Shown here: one piece after another, positions 1-10,136 of the stretch
Layout: every line of letters starts with the position of its first letter
How positions within the stretch are numbered: position 1 is the stretch's first letter
Source: Setophaga petechia
Taxonomy: Eukaryota > Chordata > Aves > Passeriformes > Parulidae
NCBI GenBank assembly: GCA_024362935.1
Contig: JANCRA010000016.1
Span: 19,823,165-19,887,164 of the forward strand
Length of the DNA: 64,000 nt
Direction: 5' to 3'
The notes under the pieces: generated by a model
Database searches by the model: none
What the model was told of the DNA's origin: nothing
The model's input: the letters and a program-made list of their open reading frames with translations, nothing else
Made by a program: the position numbers and the translations under genes

Positions 1-3000
1 AAAAAGCCTTGTTGAAAAACTGGAAGTCTCCTGGTTATTTCTGTAGCTATGTCATTTAGGTCCTCCTGTGCCATCAAATCTGTGATCACCCATGTTGTTG
101 TGAACTGCACAGATCTGTACTCTGCTATCAGATAAAGACAGAAGGATTTAAATCTTGCAACTTGGGCTGTCTTTCCTTTTACCTTGTTGGATATCACGTT
201 CTCAAGGAGTTTTTCAGCTAGGAAAGCCTAGAGGGTTTTACTCCTTTTTAGGCATTGGATCAGATCTGAGTCTCATCTTGCTTACTCAGTAACAGTCTTT
301 CCTAGCCAAGGGCAAGGCTGTCATTTTAAAATGTCCATTTTATAATGGCATGGGCCAATCTTTGCAGAGTTCTTAGAAAATCAGCTGATAGCTAAGAAAG
401 GTTTTGTTGCTGTGATATACAGTGAATTAATAACAAAATTTCTGGGAAAGAAAAAAATTGAGATTGGCCAACTTCTCAGAAGTCAGTCTCTTCTCCTTCA
501 GGGTGGGTCAGTTAAAAATATTTCCAAATTTTCTACTTGAAGGAAGGCCCAGGCAAAGAACCAGAGGTAAGACAACAGGAACAGAAACATCCATCTGAAT
601 TAATCTTGGCAAAAGTCACCACTCCATATAATATATTTTAAATGTTGTTTTAGTTTGGATGTTTTCATCTCTCCACATCTCTGTTCTTTTCCTAATGTTA
701 GCTGGGGGGGATTTTTCTTCATTCTGTTTGGCTGTGCATGTTTCACTGGATATTTCTGCTTCCTCTTTCCTTCTGGCAAGGAACACAAGAAGACTTACCT
801 GGAAATTCAGCTTTAAGGCCCTGGGGCACTTCTTGTTTGGGCTTTTTTGGGGGGGTTATTTTTTGGTTTTGTTGTTGTTTTTTCTTTTATTAAGAAGGTT
901 TTTTTCATCCCTACTAATGAGAAATTGTAGTATGGCTCAGGTTTAATGAAAAAAAGATAGCACAATAGATATATCAGTGTTTAGACAGAGATAATAAAGC
1001 AACAAGGCAATGTAATTGCTGTATTTCAGATAGGCTTGAAACTTGAAATCATGCGTGTGCAATTAGTCCTGATGAGTTTTGTGATGGTTTGTTTTTTGAA
1101 GTCATTGTCAAGTAGTTGTGAAACAAGACTCCTGGATTTTTCCATGTGCAGTAAATATTTGAGCTTGAGGATTTTGGCATCTTAAGCTGCTGCAGGTTGT
1201 ACATGTAGACTGGGGGCTGGTTTTGAAATAATCTCTTATTTCATGTTTTTCAGTTAAGTTGCCATTTTCATCATCATTAATATATGTTCTAACTTGGGTG
1301 GGTTTGGTACAACCAAAATCCTTTCACGTGGGTTCTGCAGTGACAGAGTGGGCTGGTCCCTGCCCAGGGTGGTTCCCAGGTGTGTGAGGCTGTGCTGTGT
1401 GAGGCTGTGCTGTGTGCTGCAGTCCCATAAGGGAGGGATTCTGTGCTGCAGTGCCTGTTGGCACACAGGGTGCTGAGACCTGCCTGATCTCACTGCACTG
1501 ACTGCTGCTCCAGCACTGAGCCATTCCAGGGCACAAAGGGAAGTGCTTTGGTTCTTCCTGTGCAATTGGAGACACATAGAGAACATTTCTCTTCTCCTTT
1601 TCATGCAGTAATTCCTGCTGTTTAATTTACCTTGGCTTTAGAAGTGTCAATATTTAAAGTGCTGTTACCATTATGACCCACAGTTGGTGGGCCACATTTC
1701 TGCTGTGTATTTTCATTTTGCTTGGTGAAGTACAGATCATGTCTAACACAGGACATAGAATTACCCAGTGCTGCCCTTCAAATCACTGCAAGTCATTCAG
1801 CTGGTCCCTTCTGACTGTCGTTTTCTAATCAAGTTAGAAATAAAATGTTTTCCTTTGGATGTTTGAAGGTGTAATTTTGTATTTATTGCTGTTCCTCTCT
1901 GAGTAGGAATGCCAAGAAAATTGTCTCAAAATCAAGTTGTGAGCTTCCTGTAGTTCTCTAAGAGTAGGATCACTCATCACTGAAATGCAGGAAGGGAGTC
2001 TGATTCTGCACCTAAGGTGAAGACTTCTGCTTTGTGTTCTTCTTCCCTCACTGTGGGAGCTTTTGGCTCCTCGGGACTGAGGTGTTGATTGTTTTCTGCT
2101 CATTTCTGAGAGAGCCCAGAGAGCTGAGGCTGAGACACCCCTCAATGCAAAACCTTCGGGACAATTGCACTCGATGGTTTAGAGACATCTGACTGTCACT
2201 TCACTTGTTACTCACACATCACTTAGGCCATCCCCCAGCCCTCATCCCTTCCTTCCTTTCCTTTGGGTGATACTCAGAAGAAAAATATTGCCAGACATTC
2301 AGGACGTCAAGGTCCAACTTGGCAGTAAAAATTAAGTAATTACATTTGAAAAAAATTTGTATTCACGACACAAACAGAGGGGGAAATGTGTGTGTGAGTT
2401 TTGTTTTTATTCCAAACCTACAGCAGGTGTGAAGCATTTGTTTGTTCAGTTGTTTTTTGGGGTTTTCTTTGTTTCTCAGTGGGGTGGGGGATTTTTTGTT
2501 TGTTTGTTATGGGGTTTTGGAGGTGTGATATCAGCCCAGGAAAACTGTCTAGCCATTAATTGCCATGTTGTCTTTGATAAACCCACTGTTTGCAATATTT
2601 GTTTGCTTTTGCTAAGAGATTTGTGAACCTCTATTCTTATTCTTTTGGTTCTAATCTGAGTCTTTGTGCTTTTGGGACAAATAGTCTGAAGGTTGATGTT
2701 TTGCCAAAATGAACACTTGCAAAACAAATTAAAATGAGAACTAATGAAAGCCACTTTGCTTCTGAATGAGGAGTCTTTCAAAGAGTTCAATGATCTTTAA
2801 TACGTAGTAATTTTCACTTTAGTTAATTTGATTTAACTTGAATTGAATGAAGCTGTGCAAACAACACCAAGTCCCATTGATTTTCAGTGGGACTCAGGCT
2901 CTTAAAGCACTTGCAAAAATGATAAGGGTGCGTTTGAAAATGTTGACAGCTCTTGTCCTTGGCTTAAGAAGCACTTGAAAAATACTGTGTTTAGCTTTTG

Positions 3001-3430
3001 TAGTACCTTCAACAGTTATCCACTTCTATTTTAAGATTTTCCCTTTCTCGTCATTGTGGGATCCATCACAGCCACTCAGAAGCTGCTGGTGCCACCGGCT
3101 TGGAATTCAACTCCAGAAGTGGCAGCCCCCACATATCAAAAGCAGTTATCCTCATGTGCATAACATCATCAGGCTGCTGCAAGCAAGAGTGTAGGAGAGC
3201 CTTGGTACAGCATTTTCATCCCTTGCTGTCATAAAAATTAGCTGGGTTCTGATTTGTTTATTTACACCACTGCTGGAGATACTTCTGAAAAAATGAGTTG
3301 CACATCATCTAGATCTGTCTGTGTCCTGTCTGCTTTCTGTTTGTTTGTAGGTGCATGGAAACTTTATCCATTGGTCTGTTACTATTGGCAATGATTTTAG
3401 TGTTTATAACAGCCTCTGGGATGGATTGCA
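1..3430. other. Unique AT-rich non-coding DNA
   Basis: No gene is recognised on either strand. The open frames are short (116 codons or fewer), resemble no family I know and overlap each other on opposite strands. Small features seen are a T/G-rich tract at 839-910, a 15-bp unit (TGTGTGAGGCTGTGC) repeated twice at 1381-1410, a CTTCC-type pyrimidine tract near 2245-2265, and the probable old interspersed repeat listed separately near 2.87 kb. Confidence 0.7.
2868..2962. repeat. Probable ancient amniote interspersed repeat with palindromic core
   Basis: AGTCCCATTG and CAGTGGGACT form an imperfect inverted repeat (9 of 10 pairing) at 2871-2895. It is followed by text like CAGGCTCTTAAAGCACTT and, further on, TTTGAAAAT. 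From memory, this order of a CCCATTG/CAATGGG palindrome, a TTAGG-like segment, a CTTAA-type segment and TTTGAAAAT is typical of a repeat common in crocodilian and turtle genomes and rare and decayed in birds. The family was not verified by search and the edges are approximate. Confidence 0.4.
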
Positions 3431-3435
3431 CTGGA

Positions 3436-3482
3436 ACAGAGCTGCACAGAGCTGCACAGAGCTGCACAGAGCTGCACAGAGC
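3436..3482. repeat. Short tandem repeat, 10-bp unit
   Basis: The unit GCTGCACAGA occurs four times without change at 3441-3480, preceded by a partial unit (ACAGA). It lies 33 bp before the 48-bp minisatellite, so two unrelated tandem expansions sit side by side. Confidence 0.95.
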
Positions 3483-3514
3483 TCCAACTGCCCAGTGACA
3501 TGAGGAGGAACGAA

Positions 3515-3754
3515 GGAAGGAGTGTTAGAGCACATGGAGTTTGTGGTACTGGGTGTGATAAAGGAAGGAGTGTTAGAGCACATGGAGTTTGTGGTACTGG
3601 GTGTGATAAAGGAAGGAGTGTTAGAGCACATGGAGTTTGTGGTACTGGGTGTGATAAAGGAAGGAGTGTTAGAGCACATGGAGTTTGTGGTACTGGGTGT
3701 GATAAAGGAAGGAGTGTTAGAGCACATGGAGTTTGTGGTACTGGGTGTGATAAA
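3515..3754. repeat. Minisatellite, 48-bp unit, exactly five copies
   Basis: The unit starts GGAAGGAGTGTTAGAGCACA and ends GTGTGATAAA. Five units at 3515, 3563, 3611, 3659 and 3707 show no base difference that I can find. The + strand is G-rich and contains very little C. Because 48 is divisible by three and the unit lacks stops in several frames, two plus frames and one minus frame stay open across the array with 16-residue periodicity. That is a compositional effect and not evidence for a protein. Perfect identity points to recent expansion or ongoing homogenisation. Confidence 0.97.
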
Positions 3755-6700
3755 GCAGGAAATCCATATACTGTTAGTTAGCTCACAGTTGGCCATGGGT
3801 AATTGAATCATTGGTCCTGCACATGGCTGCAAGGCCATGCTGTTAATTACTAATTTCTTTGCAAGATGCAGAGCATCTGCTTGCTTTGTTTAGTTTTAAT
3901 AGTCAGTGGTTGACAGAACACCTTCTGGGCTGTTTGTTTAGATCCCTGAGATACTTATCAAAGCCATTTCTAGTCTAATAAGCCATGCATCTAGATGCAG
4001 TGATTTTAGGATCATTTGTAGGTTATTGCTCTCTCCAGTGTTGTTCTCCATGGCAAACACAACAGGTAATAGTGAGTACACTCAGGAGGTACCTTGGGAA
4101 TTCACCATAGCCATCCTTAGGCCAGAATGTCTGAACTTCATCTGGAAATCATTGCAGCTCTGATAGCAGATGTGTGCCTGCCTGAACTGCAGAGATGGAC
4201 AGTCTGCAGTTGTTCAGGTGATCCACGTCAGCTATTTCTGACAGCTGATGAAAATTTGCTCTGTTAAGTTCAAGCTCAGTACTTGCAGTGCTGTCTTCAG
4301 GTGTCAGGGAGGAAAAGGTGATGACCCTTTGGCAAGCTCTCAGTTATTCAGAGGCTCATGTAATATTTATCTAGTCTTGTGGTATCTAGACCATGAATCA
4401 AAGAGCTTTTTGGATGTTTCCTGATGTCCATATTTCCTACTCATCTGAGATCTTTCCAGCCTAGCAGCACCTTTCTTTCAGATGCTTTTAGAAGCAGATC
4501 CTCCCCAGAGCCCCTCTGCAGCTGCTTACCCCAGCTAAGCTGAGCATTTTGCCTTCATCCTTGCTCAATTACCATTCATTTCATACCACTCTCCAATTTG
4601 TGATCATTTAAATTCTCTTTATTCATGCTGCTTGTGACCTATCCCACCTTTAGACTGTTGGCACAGTAAAATTATTGTGAAATATTGCTACTGACTGTTT
4701 CCTAAACAATACCAACAGAAGACTTAGTCCAGCTACTAAAAACTCATCTTCCTAGCATGCCAACATTTCTTTCTCCCCCAGACAGTTGTTATCCTCCTAA
4801 AAAGTTCATGCTTAGATAGTTTGAATCTGACCCTTCCAACCTTTCCACAGTTTCAGTTGTGTAATTGGAACCAGTGTAGGACTGGTACATAATTCATGTG
4901 CAAGGGCCTGTGCCTGGGCTTGGTGTCTGTTCAGTGTTTCTGCTGATAATGCTGGGATTGATCAGTGGGATGGATCTGTCCAGGGCTAAGCCAGGAGGCC
5001 CCAGGATAACACACCTGTGTGCTGTTTCTTTTAGATACATTTCTCTCCTCCCTTTTTTTGCTCCTGCTTTGTACCTTAGCAACAATACCTCTTTTTTCCT
5101 GCATTGACAGTGTAGGGGGAAAAAAACTATCCTTAGGAAATAATTTTCAATACATTGTTTGAACAGAGAAACTTTTCACAGATGATTACTTGTTAAGGGA
5201 ATTTAGCATTCAGCCTTAATATTGGCATCAGCATTCATAACTCAAAAAACCTGGAAAATACATGATGTAGATTAGCTTGAAGTATCTTGACCTCGAGGAG
5301 AATTGAGATGGGCTTTGGAACTGTAAACCTCAGAGGAGAGAGAGATCATAAGGGCTTTAACACCACACTTTTACATGTGCTTGCATATCACTTGTAAGCT
5401 TTTATTGTGTAACATTAGTAAATAAAGATGAGTCTCCATAGTTCCAGTTTCTAAGTAATTGTCTTTTCTAGGTGATGGAGGGATGGGATGTGGAGAGCCC
5501 TCCTCTGTGCCCATAGGCATTGTTCCTGCCTCAGGCTGCAGTGAGCTCACACAGGTGCCAGGGGCTGCCCCAGCTGCTGACAGGGCACCCCTGGGGGGGA
5601 GAGGAGAAGATTTGGGTGCTCCAGTTAACCATGGGCTGATGAGGTGGCTGCAGGAGAGCAGGAGACCATGAGCTCATGCTGGGCTTCATGAAGGAGGTGG
5701 ATTTGTCAATAAAATAGCTGAGGCTGGTCTTTGATTATTATCAGTGAAGAGAGAGAAGGGAAAAAAAAAACCCATCCCAAACACCAACCTTGAACTGAAG
5801 CGTTCATTTAAACACTCTTAAAAGGAAAACAAAATTAAAATCACTCCTTGGCCTGATTGTGAGATAAAACTAAGTTGGTATTTGGGAAAAGCCTTTTTAA
5901 TAGATGTTATATGAGACAGTAAAATAATTGAAACCACTCCTCATAAATTTATTTCTTAATTGAAAATTAAATAAATTGTTTATATAAAGAATATAAGAAA
6001 ATCTATTGAAATGTTAGCCATTAAAAATGTAAATGCAGTCAAGAAAGTAAAAATGCCAAGGCTTTATTTGAGGCTTCAGATGAATTAGTTTTGCAATATT
6101 TAGTGGTTTTAGAGCCTCTAGAGCAGTATTCATGTGCCTGAGCACTTCAGTTATAGCAAAAGTCTGTAGATTGCAGACCTTCTTGTGCTGGATTTTTTTT
6201 TTCAAATTATAGTACACGAGGAGTTATGATTAGCAAGTGGCTTGTTGGAATTACTGCAGAGCTTTCTAGAGAAGCTGCAGTTTGCAAATGAGGCTGGTGA
6301 ATATGGGAATGAACAGTCTCAACTGTTGTGCTGTAATTATTCTGCAGAAGTGCACGTTGTGGTGCAGCACAGCCCAAATCAGTGTTTTGCCTGTCTTGCT
6401 TTCTTTTGTCTTGCTGGTGATTGGAAGAGGCCCAGGTAAAACCTACATTGATGTAGGGCACAGAGTATTGTACTTAATTACTGGCAGCTTATAATTGTGC
6501 AGAAGTATACTTTGTTTTCTCCCCTTCATGGTGGGTTATGGATTTGGGGAAAAAATGCTACTTTAGAAACTTAGAGCTGACAGTGCCTGCATTCCAGTGG
6601 TAATTAGTGCAGCAGCTGATTGGCCTTGCCCCAGCTTGTGTGCAGGTTACTGACCACAGGTGCCTGGCTCTTGATGGCATGATTGATAGGTTCTGTCTGT

Positions 6701-9513
6701 CATCAAACCCTGGATGGGGTTAATACTATTAAAAAAAAAGAAAAATTGCACATTCCAATCTAGTAGTTCTGTTAGGAATTAGATAGGAATTAAGTTGTTT
6801 AACAGTTAGTAAAAATTTGTAGGAATATCTACCAGGTGTGCTGGCACCATGGATGGGGAATCAGGCCTCCAGTACTGTAAGGAAAAATTTGTGATGTCCT
6901 GCATATAAATTATCTCAGTCTCAATTTAGTAACTTCCTCACTCCATTTGGTGAGCTCCCTGACAGCACCCCAGAGGATTTGTTGTTCTCTGGAGCCATCA
7001 GAATGCTGCCCTGACAGTGAGAGGCTCTCCTTCCTCACCCTGTGCCCAGCTGAGCTGTGAGTGCAATGCAAGAGAGGAAATCCACAGGGAAGTTTAATGG
7101 TAAATGTTGAAGCAGCATCAGCATCAGCACTTGGATCTCAAGGATGTCTCCAGAAAATGTTGCATCCTGCTGTTATGAAGTCACCTTAGTGAGCAGCACA
7201 CACACGGGTGCTGAGGATGCTTGTGAGTGATTGCTGACAGAGCTGCCCAGGTCCTGCTGGCACAAGCCATAACATGTACTGCTGCAGGTCACAGCATGGT
7301 AAATGAACTCTTACTGCTGCTGTGGCAAGTGGATTGATTATTGTGTCCACCTCCAAACAGGTCTGCCTTTGTTTTACAAGTAAATGTATTTGCTCCTGCT
7401 GTGCTGAAGTCAGAAGATGAGTTCAGATACACAGAGCTCAAAGCAATCATGATGGAGCTTGTCTCAGCTTTTACAAAATGGCCTGTCAAGTACATGTATA
7501 TAAGCAAATAACTGTGTAAATGTACATTATGTTTTTCTTGCAACTGTGATTTTATTTTTCATGGGTCAATGTACCTAGAATGTTGATATAAGATAACAGA
7601 CAATACTTAATTGCTAGGCACAGGCTTCACATCATAACCTGTGGTCTGATAAAAAGATACATTAATATTGATAAATCTACTGGTGTTCTATTGATAAATT
7701 TTATTTTTAATACATTTTGGCTTTCTTAGTATACTTGGAAAAACAGAGAATTGCAAGAAAGCTTACTCTAAAAAATTTTCAGTTTAGAGCCCAAGTTATG
7801 CAGATCTTGTTTTAACTGAAATGCAGCATCCCTTGCCTAAAATGGGAGTTTGAGTATTTCCACATGGACTGGTCAGTGCTGTGCCAGCAGAAAGGCAGGA
7901 AGGATGCTGAGAGCATGGCCACTGAGATTTCTGGGTGTGGGGGAACAGTGCTTGAACCAGCATGAGCTCTGCTCCCACTCAGTCTGATCTGGGGAATAAA
8001 CCACTTGAAATGATGGTGGATCCTTCAGTGGGTTAAACAGAGGTGTGACTGACTCCCCAGCTCTGGGCAGTAAACTGGGGGCTGCTGAAGTCAAGGCCCA
8101 GCTCTGCTTGTTGTGGCCCCTTTGTCCCAGGTGTCTGCTCAGGCTACCAGACTGTCAGCTCTTGTACAAAAGCACTTCTGCAACATTCCCAAGGCTTTCA
8201 TCTTTCTTCCAATGCAGGATGGAAAGTCCTTTCCAACTCTGACATGAAATACAGTTCTTGTTTTTGTGCCAGCCACAACTGTAACTTCTGGCAAGAGTCA
8301 AGTTTGGACTCCAGTCAGCAGCAGGATCAGGAGGAGAGAGAAGTGGCCTCAAGCTTGATGTGCCACCCACCTCTGGAGCTGTGGCAGGCGTGCTGGGACC
8401 CAGCCCTGCGTGTGTTGTGCATGTGCTTCCCTTAACTAGGTCTGACAGGGGGCTGAGAGAGAACATGCTCTCATCAAAAGATTTTCTTTCAACGGTGGGG
8501 CTCTTTTTTTCCAGTGAAAGGCCTTGGTACATGTCTTTCACATGTTCATATTTACATAAACCTGATGTGTAACCTGCAAATCCAAATATTTTTGCAGATT
8601 GTGTCTTCGAGCAGGTTCCAGTGAGGCACTTTTTTTAGAGGGTTTTTTTGGCTCTCTTTAGAAATCTTTGCTCAGTATCCTACACGTTCTCATATGTTAG
8701 CATGGAGCATATTTGCCCTGTGCAAAATGAGAGTGAGGTGCTTGTACTGTGATAAAAATGGCCTAACACTGAATTATCAGAGGTGCATAAAGGTCTATAT
8801 GCCCTTGCTCTGTCACTGGAAAGCAATTTTTCTCCAGAAATTGTCTGCCAAGTGATTTTTAAATTGTGTTAGGTAAAAACTAGGGAGCTACATCCAACTT
8901 CTTAGATTTAATTGCTTTTAGAAGTATTTTTAATATGGAACGACTGTCTTGTAGGAAACTGGTAGTAAATTATGTGAGGGAGTGGAGACTCAAACAAACC
9001 AGGGCAACCTTTAGAACAAAGCAAAAGAAATGCTTGCCTGGCCCTGTGTCAGTGGGAGGCCACTGTGACCCCACAGCAGTTAATTTGTTTAGCATGTTGC
9101 TGCTGTTATGCTAATTAGGTATTTCTTGAACCAAGAGACTGTCAGCTCCAAATTTCAAAACTTCTTTCTTTCTCTCAAGGAACAAAATAAAGGAAAAGGC
9201 AGATGAAAGTTTCTTGCAAGTGTACAATTCTAGGCTGCCTGTGCCTTTGTCTGTGCTTGGCTTTTGCAGCCACTACAAAACTCATTTTCTTTTTTTCATA
9301 AAAATACTCTGGTAGCACTAGGTCAATCTCAAAAGCACAAAATTACCAGAATTGTATTAAATTATAAGTGTTCCAATGCTCTAAAAGAAATGGGCAGTTT
9401 TGCCGAGGAAGGGCCTCTGCTTGCAAGCTGTGTGCTCTTCAGAGAGGGGAGGGTGTCACTTGGCCACCCTGCAGGATAACGGGTTAGGGGTGACATCACT
9501 GTCAGAACTGTTA
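3755..9513. other. Unique non-coding DNA
   Basis: No gene or RNA is recognised. The longest open frames (128 codons minus at 8155-8541, 84-87 elsewhere) have no recognisable domain and have competing open frames on the other strand. Moderately GC-rich patches occur at about 5470-5700 and 7860-8440. Short A-runs lie at 5761-5770 and 6730-6738. The segment 9050-9135 is listed separately as possibly conserved. Confidence 0.65.
9050..9135. promoter_or_regulatory. Possible conserved non-coding element (homeodomain/POU-like sites)
   Basis: The segment contains GTTAATTTGTTTAGCATG and, close by, TTATGCTAATTAGG, giving TAATTA- and octamer-like (ATGCTAAT) sites within about 60 bp. This density is typical of vertebrate conserved enhancers but also arises by chance in AT-rich DNA. 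This is inference only. Confidence 0.22.
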
Positions 9514-9518
9514 TTTGG

Positions 9519-10131
9519 TGTGGAAAACGCCAATCACTTGCTTTTGAAATTGTTAAAAGTTTAATAGAAATAAAATGGTTATAAAAATAGTAATACAATT
9601 AGAGTCATAATAATTTGGACAATTTAAATCAGGACAATATGAGACAATAAAAGCAAAGAGTTACAGACATCCAGGTATCTTTTTCTGGGCATCACTAGCC
9701 CAGAAAAGGACACCCATTAACAAAGGATTAACCCTTGAAAACAACAGCCTGTTGCATATTCATACACTTCATCCATGATGCATAAATTCCATTCAAACAC
9801 AGGATTCTGTCTGGGCAGTGTCAACTTCTTCCTTCTAATCCTAACAGCGCCTTCAAGGTGGGAAGTTCGTTTTTTCTGATAATGGGGCAATAAATTCCCT
9901 TTCTCTGAAAGATTCAGGTGTCCTGTGGCTGCTGTCTCACTGCAAGTCCTTTCTGTTAAACAAAGCATCTTACAGAGCACAGTTTCTATTTTAACAATTC
10001 TTATAGCTTAAAAACTATATTTAACACAGTACTTAAGAGAATTAATACAGCATTACTTCCTAACACCACACATACAATATTAATTTTAATATTTGCAAAA
10101 AGCCAATCATAAAATACATGCATTTTTCACA
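9519..10131. mobile_element. Solo LTR of an endogenous retrovirus, songbird ERVL-like, 613 bp
   Basis: The element starts TGTGGAAAA and ends TTTTTCACA, imperfect terminal inverted repeats with canonical TG...CA ends, and is bounded by the TTTGG duplication. Its body (for example the segment around GCCTGTTGCATATTCATAC at about 9748 and the AGCCAATCAT box near 10101) matches an LTR family I remember as abundant in passerine genomes. No internal retroviral gene region follows on either side, so it is a solo LTR. Orientation is uncertain. I lean to minus, so that the LTR begins at 10131 and has an ATTAAA-type signal at about 9558 near its 3' end, but AATAAA motifs are also present on plus (about 9567, 9646, 9886). 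An 87-codon minus-strand open frame inside it is not a gene. Confidence 0.88.
9681..9707. repeat. Perfect 10-bp hairpin inside the LTR
   Basis: TTTTCTGGGC at 9681-9690 is exactly complementary to GCCCAGAAAA at 9698-9707, with the 7-nt loop ATCACTA. Stem-loops in the transcribed part of LTRs are known in retroviruses. Whether this one has a function is not known. Confidence 0.85.
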
Positions 10132-10136
10132 TTTGG

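Larger units (their letters stand above)
9514..10136. repeat. 5-bp target-site duplication (TTTGG) flanking the solo LTR
   Basis: TTTGG lies immediately before the LTR at 9514-9518 and immediately after it at 10132-10136. With TG...CA element ends, this is a 5-bp duplication, the size usual for ERVL-type integration (ERV1 usually 4 bp, ERVK usually 6 bp). The two copies are identical, which supports a simple insertion followed by LTR-LTR recombination. If the element is taken to end one base earlier, the duplication can be read as 6 bp (ATTTGG). Confidence 0.8.

Noticed and set aside
9476..9492. Telomere-like GGGTTAGGGG
   Set aside because: A single TTAGGG unit with no array; chance occurrence.
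9717..9980. 87-codon minus-strand frame
   Set aside because: Lies entirely inside the LTR, which is not expected to code, and has no retroviral protein motif.
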